Below are positions 1-10,730 of a DNA stretch of 29,235 nt, piece by piece (positions within the stretch are counted from its first letter, which is position 1; each line of letters starts with the position of its first letter). The notes beneath the pieces are model-generated. The model searched no databases, had not been told where the DNA came from, and saw only the letters and a list, made by a program, of their open reading frames with translations. The DNA is from Chara braunii (lineage: Eukaryota; Streptophyta; Charophyceae; Charales; Characeae). The position numbers and the translations under genes are program-made. The DNA lies in contig BFEA01000534.1 of the NCBI GenBank assembly GCA_003427395.1, positions 233,234 to 262,468 on the forward strand. Reading direction: 5' to 3'.

Positions 1-89
1 GGTCCATTGGGTTCGATCGGGATCCAACCAATGGCAAGCATAGATTTTCTTGCTTTGCTATGAAATGGTGTTGGGTTTTGTCAGAGAAA

Positions 90-272
90 TTAACTAAGGG
101 CGAGATCCCACTGGCGAAGAGGATTGTAGTAAGTGTCTGAATGTGGACATGTTTTTGGACAGGTGCGAAAATTTGTGATTGATCTACTTTTCTGCACCTA
201 TGCGTGGAAACACGTCCAGATTCAGACACTTCTTCCAATCCTCTTTGCCAGTGGGATCTGGCCCTAAGTAAT
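90..272. mobile_element. Foldback (MITE-like) element, about 183 bp
   Basis: The left arm (from TTAACTAAGGGC, then GATCCCACTGGCGAAGAGGATTG) is the near-perfect reverse complement of the right arm ending CAATCCTCTTTGCCAGTGGGATCTGGCCCTAAGTAA. Pairing continues inward through GTGTCTGAA and GTGGACATG. The ends are TTA...TAA, which would fit a three-base target duplication of the PIF/Harbinger type. The element has no coding capacity. Family assignment is an inference. Confidence 0.7.
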
Positions 273-297
273 GGGAATGTTTGGGTACCCCAGATAC

Positions 298-402
298 CCG
301 TCTGCGCTTGAATAGAACGCCAGGTCGGTATCACCGCATCTGGACTCAATGGTGCCCCAAATACAGCTATGATGACCAGGCGTTCTATTTGGGTGAAGAG
401 GG
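298..402. mobile_element. Hairpin MITE, copy 1 (degenerate)
   Basis: This is a relative of the 111 bp hairpin at 19434. It shares GAATAGAACGCC.GGTC on the left and AAATACAGCTATGATGACC, then AGGCGTTCTATTTGGGTGAAG, on the right. The outer ends have decayed, so the TA flank is not clear here. Confidence 0.75.
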
Positions 403-2479
403 TCTCCAAGGGCCTATCAGAAACAATAGGGCCATCATTGCTGTGAGGTATCATCTATGACCCATCTCCTACATGTCAGATTGATTGCCTGCAGATCTTC
501 CCCCTTTTTTTTTTTCTTTTTTTTTTTTATCTTCCCCATCTTTTGTTCTTTCTTTCTTTCTTTCTTTTTGCGGTTCCTTGGATCTTTGGTACTTTCCTGA
601 TTAGCATCATGCATGCATCCACAAGTCTGGCTCTGTTGTCTTTTTTTTTCCCTCCTCAACTTTATCCACACACCTGCCCCCAGATAATCCACCATTATCT
701 CTGCTCGCAGCCTCGCACCCCTTTATTTCCTTTTTGGGCTTTGCCCTGTGATGTCCGCATCTACGCTTCTTTCCTAATTTAGCTCTTTTAGCTCTTTTTT
801 GCTTTTTTCCTACCTCTCTCCCATCTTCACTGTCAGGTCAATTTACAGGTTTGGAATTTGAAGAAACAATGGAAAGAGGTTAGCAACAGACAGAGCATGC
901 TCACACTAAGACTTTTTCCACTTCTCTGTGGGCGTAAATGCAGTCAGGTGCATCCAGGCTGGGTGGAAGAAAGGGTCATGCACATCCAGGAAAGTCCCAC
1001 CAGTGTGAGTATTATGCCCACAGAGACATAATTCCTTTGAGAATGAAGCCGGCCGACAATTCTTAAGGGACACTGGACCCGGTTTCCAGCTTGGAGTATA
1101 CAAGCCGAAGCTGGGTCATGGCCCCAGTATTTTTCTGGGAAGAATTGTGATCTCCAGCGCCTCTTTTCGTCATTTTTTTTAACAAGAAAATATCTCACTG
1201 GGTGATCCTTCACCAGATGAGGAATGTGAGCCCTCGAGGAGTCGAGGTGGATGGATGGTTCGAATCGAGTGGACGGGATGGGGCCGCTGTGACTGAACAA
1301 GGAATCCCGAGAGATTACAGACTCGTCTTCAATGACTGGGCCCAGATTTGACCCCGCTTTCCTGACGAGGCCCCCATCTGACTTCCCGGACCGATTCCGT
1401 CCCCAACCCCTCCCCCTCCCTGATGGAAGTTCTTATCTGACCAGGCTGCAAGAGTGCGACAAAAGCACGACAGATCGCGACAAGAGTGCAGCAAGATTGG
1501 ATCCAATGAGTCGGAGATAAGCCTCCCCGGTGGCCCCCCGGGTGTTGCTTGTCAAATACTCTCTGGCCCTTCCAAAATCATCAAGTCTCTCGCAAGCTCA
1601 TTACCACCTGCTCGGTCAATAGTAACCCTGGCAATCAGGGTAATCAATGCTGGCAGGTTGACACTCTATATAAAAAGGATATTCGGATGGAGGCTCAGAC
1701 GTTTGATGTAAAATCAAATGGGACGCTGCACCCCGTTTCCAGCAGGTGCAGCTCCCCATCTATAGACGAGAGCATCCAGGATGATCACTAGGGGGGGGGC
1801 GGGGGTGCTCGTACCACCCTCCCTAGCGGCAAGTCTGGTTTTCAACAACAACAAAAAAAAAAAAAAAAAAAAAAAAAAACTGGAGCCCATCTCCCATGAA
1901 GATTTTGCGACGGTTGATGGCTCCGATCTTATTCATGGGGAGCAATACGTGCTGGAAATAATGCCCGACATCCCTCTACACGGCTTCTCGGACTTCTGAC
2001 AAGGACCTTGACTTGACACTTCACCAGCGGACCTCGAAGCCATCAACCCTCGCAAAATTTCGCTAACCCCTGCTTCCAAACACTTAGCTAGTCAGTGGAA
2101 GGGGCACGCGGTGAATGTCTCCCGACAGTCTCTCTCAGCTACTTCCAATTTCAGCTCTCCTTTTGCTGACCCCTGCCCGTGTCACAGGGGTACTCTGTGC
2201 ATTGCTAACCATAGCTGCTGTCGCCGCATCCTTTGTTGTCAGTTCCTCCAGCGATACCATCTTGCCTGCCTGCTGATTGTCTCTTCAATGTGAATTGCTT
2301 CCTTGCTCTGCCCCAGCTGGCCATTGTGTACGGGGGCGCGGGGGGGAAACGGGGCCAGGCGAAGAGGGGAGGGGAAGGGGGGAAAGTTCGCGGTGCGGGC
2401 AGTCCAGGGTATTACCCACCGAGGCGTATGGATGGTAGCCACCACCGCCGAACCGGAACTAAGTAAGGGCAGAGGCAAC
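403..2479. other. No gene recognised
   Basis: Contains a T-rich stretch (about 499-575), a pyrimidine-rich stretch to about 830, the A-run at 1848-1879 and G-rich runs near 1792 and 2330-2390. Open frames are short and unlike known proteins. Confidence 0.6.
1848..1879 (+). repeat. A-rich run
   Basis: CAACAACA followed by about 25 A. No retroelement was recognised immediately upstream. Confidence 0.9.
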
Positions 2480-3021
2480 AGAGTGCCAATGCATTTCCTG
2501 GATCTGGACAGCATGCCGGGTTCAGGAATGAGCACTTGGAATCAATCGAGAAGTGGAAATCGCGAGATCTTGCTGAAGAATCCAAGTGAGACAAGTGGAG
2601 CAACCTCAAGAGGTGAGAAAGAAAGGGAAAGCGAAGGGAAGCACGGATAGTAAAGACCTGGATCGCGATCATGTTCGGTGAATGATTGAAGAAGATCGCT
2701 GACAAATTGGAGGACGAGGGAAGAAAGTCCAACGTTGCCTTAGAAGATGAGGGAAATAAGAAAATGGAAGAGAGCGAGGCAGGGAGTGCTCAGAAACGGA
2801 AATGGGATTTCGGCTCACCAATGGTGTCTCAATCGAGATCTAAATTTCAATCGAAGAGCGCAGGTGACGGAGTTGAAATATGGCCGATGCAGATCAACAT
2901 CTCTAACGATGATGAACCAAGAGAAAGGGATAAAGGTCAAGACAACTTGCATATAGATGACCGACAAGAGTTTACTGTAAACATGAAGGTGGTAAAAATT
3001 GATGAGATCAAAGGTGTGCTG

Positions 3022-3027
<6 letters not shown>

Positions 3028-3056
<29 letters not shown>
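3028..3056 (+). repeat. 29-base T-run
   Basis: This is a pure T homopolymer inside the gag-like remnant; its length probably disturbs the frame between the two open parts. Confidence 0.95.
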
Positions 3057-3425
3057 GAAAACAGGAAAGGCTGCAGGTCTTGATGGTTAAAACTAGGTTA
3101 AGCTCGCCAAATCAAGCATTGTGTAGTAACGGTGGGAAGGAGATCGATGCAGAAAAAGTAAAGACGGAGAAAATGATAGGAAATGTAGTTCAAGAGGATG
3201 AGGTGAAGAAGGAAAAAGGAAGGGCGATTGCAATGCAAGACGAAGGGATCGAGTATATGAGGTGCAAATTGGACTTCTACATGGCCAAGAACTACAAGGA
3301 GATCAAAGCACTGTGCAAGAAGAGGAGTGCGAGATGTGATAGGAAGGATAAGGGGCGAGAGAGTTGGCGAAGCAGGACACACATCAGTTTACCAGGTTGA
3401 TGAATAACACCGAACATGAGGGCAA

Positions 3426-3570
3426 GGAATTGAGCGTCTTTAAGCGAAGCCTTCTGCAATTTCTTCGAAGACAACGCTACAGGCGAGCAAAAATCTGAAG
3501 AGGAATACGATAACAACGTTTCAGGGAATTGAGCATCCCCAAGCGAAGCCTTCTGCAATTTCTTCGAAGA
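3426..3570 (+). repeat. 46 bp direct repeat pair, 99 bp apart
   Basis: Positions 3426-3471 and 3525-3570 match at 42 of 46 bases; the four differences sit together just after GGAATTGAGC. The offset is 99 bases, a multiple of three, and in the downstream frame of the gag-like remnant both copies would encode ELS.F/PKRSLLQFLRR-like text. It may be an internal duplication of the remnant. Confidence 0.85.
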
Positions 3571-3789
3571 TTAAGTCGTTAATTGGAGGAGCTACCGCCC
3601 GTACGTAGATCATTGATCAATGATGTTGAGGGATTACTTTGAGTCAGGGTGTTTTTTCCTTTCATTTCAATGATTTCATGTAATTTGAACTAGGGGTACA
3701 TGTTCACTAAATAGTAAATACACAGTATGAGTCCAACTGATTTGCATAATATGAATTTTGTTTGTCTTGTATCTATTATTGATTTCACC

Positions 3790-3912
3790 GTTCTATTGTC
3801 AAACTTATGTTGGAAAAACTTGTCGCAACCTTCGTGAGAGATGGATGAAGCATAAATTAAGTGGCAAGAATAGATCTGAGTATGAGGTGCATAAATGGTC
3901 CCGGAAGAACAA
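3790..3912 (+). pseudogene. GIY-YIG-like nuclease scrap
   Basis: The plus strand encodes TYVGKTCRNLRERWMKH followed by KLSGKNRSEYEVHKW. The YVG.T...L..R...H pattern is that of the start of GIY-YIG nuclease domains, such as those carried by some retroelements. Only about 40 residues can be read and no partner domain is adjacent. It could be a chance match. Confidence 0.35.
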
Positions 3913-6048
3913 ATGCTCTTCCAACAGCCCTGGTCCATTATGGTCTGGACCGAAATTCAATCTACTGCAAAGAGAGAAGATTAAAGATGATAAAAATTTG
4001 CAAAGGGGAAGGGAGGGCTTGTAAATATATGTATTGAGGGAGGTAATAGGTCGATGAATGGATGGAGGATCATCGCACTTGTGAATGGGGATAGTAAGAT
4101 AGCGACCGATGGGATATATATGCTGCTAAGAAATGCAAAAAAAAAACGATTGAGAAAGGTTGGGAATGATTGTTGAATTCTTCGCTTATGAACACATCCA
4201 CCGTAGATAAAAATAAGTCATCGATATTGTCCAGCATGCTATATTGCATCCCACACAATTCCTTTCTATAACATTTGGTCCTTGCTTCCTGCGACCTCAC
4301 TATTGCAAGATCCTCTGTCAGGCCGGAGAATCAAAGGCTTGTCGAATCGTAGTATTCACATCCTCTTTATTATCGTAAGCGAAAGGGCTCCTTTTTTTTT
4401 CCGGACCCCTTCCTTCTTTTTTCCACCCGTTGGAGACTCCCTTCTTTTTCAGGTGTACAATTTCCCAAACAACTTGACCATCATCGACCAACCCCTCCCT
4501 CCCTCTCTTCTGCTACCAGCATCATGGCCTTCACAGATATGAGACTTGGGTACTCTAAGATACTCGACTCTTTGTTTAGAGGAATCAGAGTGATGAACAA
4601 CATGGAGTTTGTAGCAGTGTTGGCTTTGATCCGATACATTGTGCCCATAATTGTAGCGACTTCTTTTCAGTGGAAGCAAACAATTTGTAATGCTTTGTCA
4701 CTTTATACCTTAATTCCCCCTTTTTCCAAATAATGTTGTCATTCTTGAATTTATGCACTATCAATACTTCAACCGCCTTATCAGTTATAATGATTGTAGT
4801 TTCCTTATCAGTTTTTCAAACAGTTATTTCCTACGTTGCGACTTATATAACCCCCATACGAGTACGAGTTGTACTCATTTCTTGTACGTTACTCGTACTC
4901 AAGGCCCCGTACGACTTTTTTTTTACTGTTTTTATTTTTTTTTTCCTCCAATTCTAATAAGAATCTGCAGATGGTGCTCAGGCAAATGTTGCTTGTTTTG
5001 GTATGTTATATCACATATAGTTTTTTCAGATTTTTTGGATGACTTGTTTCGTATGGAAAGACCCCGTACGTGTATGTTCGGTAACGTAGGTTATTTCCAT
5101 AATCAAGTCTCTGTGATAGTAGTCTTTAGATCTTGTCAAACCTGTTATTGGCTCTCTCAGGCTCCATTTCTCCCATATTTTATGTCATAAACCAAGTTAG
5201 GGTTGAAGGTTATCGATCAATCTTCGTCAAAACATCAAATTTTTATGAGATCCAAGATTCTAAGTGACTGTAAGAAATTGTGTACACTCTTCATGATTAC
5301 GACACATGCAAGTGAGGGGCTTGCATACCCTCCCATTGGCATCCGTTTCCTTCATGCAAGATTAGTCCAATGGAGAAGAAAAAACTATTGTTTTGTGAAA
5401 AAGTTAATGTCAGTCAATCATTTACCCAAACCGATTTCCACCCTCCTCCTGTCCACTTCCCTATTCTTACATCTTTCTCGCTGGTTTTCACTATGACCCA
5501 ATCCTTCTTTTTGTTAAAAAAAAATCACTCCACCGCATTTTTCTCTTGATTGCGCAGTGTCATTGTAAACATTTTTTTTTCTCACACCACACATCCTCAT
5601 TAAGATTAAAACAACACTCCCCGCTTTTTGTATCTGCTCATTAGATTCGAATCAGATATGCTGGGGAGATAAATTATTTTTTGTTCCATCTCATTTCTTA
5701 ATCACAAGAAATGAATATAAATTCCAAAAAGCATCTAGAGGTTCAAAAAGCCTCTTATGGTTCAAATATGAGCGTCGTAAGCTCGTTACATGTCTTTCTT
5801 CACTAAGCAAATGTCATACATTGGGATAAGTAGGTTACGAGTTGGAAACCACAAAAAAGTATGGCGCATAACAACCATATAATGAATATATGCATAATAC
5901 TCTCATCGTTACTCCATTTTGTCATACGATCAAGTTTCAAAAAATTTTATTCAATGACAATTTTAATTCTCATTCCTGATAATATTTCATTTTTTGTTTT
6001 TTCACAGTTCACATATCTGAGGCTCTTGTTGAATGTTTCTCTCATCCC
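3913..6048. other. AT-rich stretch, no gene recognised
   Basis: Short open frames only, none with a recognisable family. It contains the weak inverted repeat near 4.8-5.1 kb. Confidence 0.6.
4815..5098. repeat. Weak inverted repeat around GTACGAGT words
   Basis: TTATTTCCTACGTTGCGAC on the left and GGTAACGTAGGTTATTTCC on the right are imperfectly inverted. Inside, GAGTACGAG...CTCGTACTC forms a 9 bp stem (about 4859-4900). It may be a decayed foldback element; support is modest. Confidence 0.3.
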
Positions 6049-6120
6049 TTGATAATATAACACAAAACGTTCAATCAATGTTTCTTGATAATATAACACA
6101 AAACGTTCAATCAATGTTTC
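6049..6120 (+). repeat. 36 bp tandem duplication
   Basis: Two perfect copies of a 36-base AT-rich unit beginning TTGATAATATAACACAAAAC occupy 6049-6084 and 6085-6120. Confidence 0.95.
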
Positions 6121-6201
6121 CTTAAGATTCTTTTCAACAGGCGACAGAACAAGACTGCTAAATGCTCCTCAGATACTTTTCACATATTCCACGGGTATAC
6201 T

Positions 6202-6268
6202 ATTGACTACTGCGTGGGCGCGGGGAACGCAGCCCTAAGGTAGCCAAAGCAATGAGACTAAGAGCGCG

Positions 6269-6317
<49 letters not shown>

Positions 6318-6335
6318 CCATTTATTAATACGGGT

Positions 6336-6402
<67 letters not shown>

Positions 6403-6419
6403 TTTATTTCATTTATTGG

Positions 6420-6485
<66 letters not shown>

Positions 6486-6755
6486 ATTTCATTTATTGAT
6501 ATGGGTGGGAGAGAGGGAGAGAGAGAGAGAGAGGGAAGGGTTGAATGGCAAAATCAAAATATGCGTCAAATTGTGGCCGCTATCTATTTTCACAGTTGGA
6601 ATGATTTAAAAAAAAATATTTAGCATTTTTATCGAAAGATCACAACAAAATCTACGAGTACTTCAATTTTCAGGTATTTTCATGCACTCTTCTGAGCGCG
6701 AAAACTCACTGAATTTGGAGGACTTTTTCAGTTGGCCCGCACATGGCTGAGTGGC
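6202..6755 (+). repeat. GA-microsatellite repeat family, copy 1
   Basis: The unit opens with GCGTGGGCGCGGGGAACGCA and CCCTAAGGTAGCCAAAG, carries a core of (GA)n tracts (6273-6315, 6335-6401, 6423-6481, 6508-6537) separated by TTTTATTTCATTTATTG spacers, and ends with GAATGGCAAAAT ... CACAACAAAATCTACGAGTA ... GTTGGCCCGCACATGG. All three parts recur in the same order at 7259-7778. Confidence 0.88.
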
Positions 6756-6828
6756 AAAAATGGAAAAACTGCGGAATTGGCACGACGATTATTTTGTGGT
6801 CTAAATGAGTTTTTGAAAATGTTTTGAT

Positions 6829-6923
6829 ATTTTTCCTGGAAAGAACACGACCTCATCTATGGATTGTCAAAATTTCAGATGTTTCTGTGGATTCCTCCGA
6901 GCACACAAAATCGCCAAAGTTGC
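6829..6923 (+). repeat. GA-microsatellite repeat family, diverged partial copy
   Basis: ATTTTTCCTGGAAAGAACAC ... ATCTATG ... AATTTCAG ... CCAAAGTTGC lines up with the 3' part of the copy at 7259-7778, but with many changes and no GA tract. Confidence 0.6.
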
Positions 6924-7258
6924 CTCCCGCAAAACACCTGTTTCGTTGCGCCTGACCTCCCTGTTTTGAGAAGACGGACCTCAACGCCTGGGCCTGAGGG
7001 CCCGTTGCCCTCACTTCTTTTTGGGGTCTGCTTCCACTCGAGGACCAGTCCCTTTTTCCAAAAGTCCCGTTCTACCAGAGCTATCTGTAGGTAGTCCGCA
7101 ATTTCGCCAAGGACCGGTCTCCCAAAAACTTTTCTCCCCTAAGAACCCACTTTCATCCTGGTCGCCGGCCGCCGAAAATGCGACACCTTAACACAGACGC
7201 CGAGGCGGATTATACCGCAGCCTTAGGGCTATGATTATGCCCCTGGACTGGAATTTCC

Positions 7259-7325
7259 ATTGTCTACCACGTGGACGCGGGGAACACAGCCCTAAGGTAG
7301 CCAAATCAATGAGACTAAGAGCTTG

Positions 7326-7398
<73 letters not shown>

Positions 7399-7530
7399 AG
7401 AGAGAGAGAGAGATTATTGTTCCATTTATTCTTATAACGGTGAGAGAGAAGCAGAGAGAGAGAGAGAGAGGGAGGAGGGGGGGGACTACTAGAGAGAGAG
7501 AGAGAGAGAGAGGGAAGCGGGGGGCCTACC

Positions 7531-7562
<32 letters not shown>

Positions 7563-7778
7563 GCTGAATGGCAAAATTGAAATATGGGTCAAATTGCAGC
7601 CGCGATCTATTTCGCAGTTGGAATGATTTTTTTAAATTTATTTAGCATTTTTTCTGGAAAGATCACAACAAAATCTATGAGTACTCCAATTTTCAGGTTT
7701 TCTCACGCATTCTTTTAAAAGTGAAAACTCACCAAATTGCGAATACTTTTTAAGTTGGCCCACACATGGTTGCGTGGG
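7259..7778 (+). repeat. GA-microsatellite repeat family, copy 2
   Basis: This is the second full unit, about 1.06 kb from copy 1: GACGCGGGGAACACAGCCCT, GAGACTAAGAGC.TGCACA, (GA)n tracts from 7330 to 7560 interrupted by GGGGGG-rich spacers, then GAATGGCAAAATTGAAATAT and a matching tail ending GTTGGCCCACACATGG. It is a dispersed or tandemly duplicated repeat; no coding capacity was seen. Confidence 0.88.
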
Positions 7779-8102
7779 GGAGAGGTTGGAGTGGGGGCCC
7801 CAACGAAGGCTAGCGTGGGATAGCTGGGACGAGGATAAAGGATGGTGCACCAGCTGAGGGGCAGGCATGAAAGTGAGACCGAGGTTTTAGCTTCCAAGAG
7901 TGGTTTTCTCCTCGCCACCACTCAGTCATCCACCACATTTTTTACCATTATTTTTTGTCCTGGTCCCAGTCTTTGGTCCTGGTCCTGGTCGCATATAGTC
8001 TCAATGATGTAGGTAGATAATCGTGTATTGCTGCTTATCTTGCGGGTGCAGTGTTCTGTAGGGGTCAATCAGGGCTTTCTCGGTCAAGAGGGTCGAGGAT
8101 AG

Positions 8103-8560
8103 GGGTCGCGCCTCTTCCAACGAAATTCTATCCATGACATATCGAATTCCGCGAGGCAGAGCTACTGGACAAACTGCATACACGAGGAAGTTGAAGAAGC
8201 ACTGCAAATGCTCAAACACAACGAAAACCCAGGCTGCAATCGCAGGCCTGGAAAGAACTTTGGCAGAGCTTCTGACCAATGTTTTTTAGAATGAATACTG
8301 CAGCTTTTAGTACCATTCCTACACAGTCGAAGGGCTGGGTGAGCAGACAAACACTGGCGTGGTGACGCTCGTCTACAGGACAAAGGCGACCCGACTGACA
8401 TTAGAAATTATAAGGCCAATCACGCTCCTGCTGGCCACATATAATGTAATTGCCAACCTCCTTGCTAATAGATTGAGTAAAGAATACACTCCGCTGCTTC
8501 CACACTGACCAAACCGGGTTCGTCACGGGTCACTTTAAAATGTGACGACCCTCATGGCGT
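8103..8560 (+). pseudogene. Non-LTR retrotransposon (LINE) reverse transcriptase remnant, N-terminal part
   Basis: Plus-strand frames encode EEVEEALQMLKHNENPG, matching the pre-RT segment of LINE polymerases. Then come GVVTLVYR, GDPTDIRNY and, after a frame change, PITLLLATYNVIANLLANRL, followed by a DQTGFV.G-like block. That order (KGD..D.RNYRPITLL ... K..A..LANRL ... QTGFV.GR) is characteristic of non-LTR reverse transcriptase. Stops and frameshifts occur near 8289, about 8395 and 8505. The catalytic YADD block is not seen, so this is a dead fragment. Confidence 0.8.
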
Positions 8561-9380
8561 CAATCAGGTACATAGCGGGCAAAAAAATGAATGCGGAAAT
8601 TTGGTGTTTCCATCTCGAGGAAACTGGGAATTCCAACAGCAGCGCATGCAGAAAAAGTGGTTGGACAGGGAGCAGGTTCTGTATAATGACGCGCATGGGT
8701 ATAGGTGCAAGCGAACTGTTTCCTCTCTAATTCGTACAAAATGCCTTAATCGATCAGACGAAAACCCGCAGACCACTAAAATTTTTCCTGTCCACGATAT
8801 GGCCTCCTTCCTTAGGAAAGACCCACCAGACCCCTCCGCCATTGGTCGACTTATAAACTCCCCCAGAACCGCCAAGCTCGTGGAATCACACTGCCGGTCA
8901 CATCGCTCTTTCCGGACAACCTAACAGACCTCCTCAGAGCATCAAATTCATCGTTCCAAGCCCTGACAAGTTCTACCTGAGCCAGGTCCGTAATACCTGC
9001 GCAGCACAGGTACTGATAAAACATCCCCTCGTCACCCTCGTTCATAAAATACAGCTCATAGTAAATGTCTGGTTATACATTTTCTCCCCCACCAAACACA
9101 TCATACAGGAGTTGGGTTTCAACTCGATGGAATGGGCCTGGAGATTGAAAACGAGCGGCAAGAGCGTGGGAGCAAAGGTGGAATAAGACACACAGTACAC
9201 CACCAGACTTCAAGTTGGCTCTGGCCTCAGAAGAAGATCACAGACAGACACTTGCAGCACCTCAATCAAAGATGGCAGAACCATCTACAACTAACCTTAT
9301 TAGCCACTCCCCAAATCCTGTGGGCGACAGTTTCGTCCACGAGAAACACCAGAGTCAGAAGCCTGAATGAATGATCATCT
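8561..9380 (+). pseudogene. Possible continuation of the decayed LINE
   Basis: The open stretch 8601-8924 is not recognised. From about 9020 the plus strand reads VNVWLYIFSPTKHIIQEL followed by SVGAKVEWD, which loosely resembles the region after the palm of LINE polymerases (a W.P/SPTK..L..L segment and a KVAW motif). No catalytic motif lies between, so an internal deletion would be needed. The resemblance is weak; it could be unrelated sequence. Confidence 0.3.
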
Positions 9381-9485
9381 ATTTTGTGGTCCAGGCGAAC
9401 CAATCACTCGACAAGGGAGGGAGCCTCCGAAGAGAGAGACAACTTGAACGAGCGTTGTGCTTCTGTGACTACTAGGGGCAGGTAA

Positions 9486-9770
9486 CACCCAGCTGCTCAT
9501 GGTGTTTTAAGATTAGTTTTGGAAAGGAATGCAGAAATGGTGGAACGTGCAGAACCACATAATATTGGTTTACTTCATAGAGGTACGGAAAAATTAATTG
9601 AATATGAAATAATAAAACCTGTCTACAAGCTTTGAATTATTTTGATCGATTAGGTTATGTTTCTATGATGGCACAGGAACACGGTTATTCTTTTAGCTGT
9701 AGAACACCTCTGTAATTGTGAAGTAGCATTACGAGCTCGATATATACGAGTGTTATTTTGTGAGATTACC
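9486..9770 (+). pseudogene. nad7: Nuclear insertion of mitochondrial nad7 fragment (NUMT), frameshifted
   Basis: The plus strand encodes [13 protein letters not shown], then [47 protein letters not shown] and YIRVLFCEIT in order. This is the N-terminal third of NADH dehydrogenase subunit 7 (49 kDa subunit of respiratory complex I). The reading frame changes near 9624 (an in-frame TGA follows at about 9632) and again near 9692, so it cannot make the protein. Base use is A/T-rich, unlike the flanks. Neither flank continues nad7, so both ends are insertion or deletion breakpoints. NAD7 is mitochondrially encoded in plants, so a mitochondrial DNA insertion is the simplest reading. A decayed nuclear-transferred copy is possible but less likely without a targeting sequence. 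Confidence 0.92.
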
Positions 9771-10730
9771 ATGTGCGTCATTGTGGAAGCATTGTCCTAA
9801 GGCCAGGCAAGTCTGGGAACAAGCAGCAAATCTATAAGCAGCTGTGACAGGCAACCCCTGGCCGGACAACGAGCACATGAATGACATTAACAGGCTTTTG
9901 AGCCACTGAAGGAATGGAAAGGGTGGGAGCTCAGGCTTTTCCAAAGGGTGAGAACACTATCCTTAAGGGCGATATGGGAGAGGACGCCGGGAAACAATGA
10001 ACAGAAGAATCATAGCTGCCCCGAAAGCGTGGGTTGGGGAAACCTCTTGCCCAGTCTCTGCCAGCCAGAGCCACCCACAGCTCAGCCAGGCTGTGCCCAG
10101 CTGCTGCTCGCGCAGGCAACAGCATGATTGAAATGGGTTTCTGGCGGGACGAGTTCATTTTTTTCTCCCCCAACTCCGTCAGCCATATAACGTGTAAAAT
10201 GATTTCCCCAAAGTTTATCTATTGAAATCAGGGCTGGTCCCCGGATGGACCGGGGACCCCTACCCCATCATTCCCTTCCGGTCGCCCCCAGCACATTTTC
10301 GCTGGGGCATGAATTTTTTTTTGGGCGGCGCGTACTTGTTGCAGAGGTCTCGTGGGGGCTGGCCCTGCCCCGCAATTACGAAACCGGGTTCTGTAGGCCT
10401 GGATTTTCAAAGTCCAAAAAGTGGCCAATCTTGGCTGCCCATCGTCGCAGATCAGCGGCCAAGATCGACCACTGTTTTGAATCAGTCTTGGCGGGAAACT
10501 GAATCGCGCAGCGGGGGAAAACGCATCGCCCGTTCAACCCCGCTCACCTCCAGTCTGTGCAACCGCTCCGTTGTCGCCTCCAACAGCCAGCCGCGCCATT
10601 GCCAGCCAGCCGTGCCATCGTCGGTAGGTCTCCGAAGGGTGCAGCATCGCCATCGTCCCCTCTGACAGCCAGCCGTGCCATTGCGCCCCACACCGACAAG
10701 CCACTCCATCACCCCCCCATGTTTGTTTCT
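9771..10730. other. No gene recognised; one GC-rich hairpin
   Basis: A perfect 9 bp stem, GGTCCCCGG / CCGGGGACC with a 5-base loop, lies at 10236-10258. Repeats of CAGCCAGCCG(C/T)GCCAT occur at about 10580-10680. No coding family was recognised. Confidence 0.6.

Larger units (their letters stand above)
2480..3575 (+). pseudogene. Broken gag-like / SAP-like coding remnant
   Basis: Two plus-strand open stretches (2686-3090 and 3080-3400) encode a highly charged Lys/Glu-rich protein. The second ends in KLDFYMAKNYKEIKALCKK and then RCDRKDKG. A one-base frame change near 3353 continues as ARELAKQDTHQFTRLMNN. The helix-loop-helix look resembles a SAP-type module, and charged proteins of this kind are often the 5' (gag-like) part of plant or algal retroelements. 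A run of 29 T (3028-3056) interrupts the frame between the two parts. A stop codon sits just before 2686. No known family is named with confidence; its status as a decayed transposon gene is inferred. Confidence 0.4.

Noticed and set aside
3050-3090. KTGKAAGLDG, resembling the GKA.G.DG motif of LINE reverse transcriptases, right after the T-run
   Set aside because: Only ten residues, followed at once by a stop. The neighbouring gag-like text continues in another frame, so this is probably an off-frame coincidence.
6252-7592. Open frames rich in Arg-Glu or Ser-Leu dipeptides
   Set aside because: These are translations of the (GA)n microsatellites. The same applies to frames at 17092-17606, 20775-21169 and 24202-24565.
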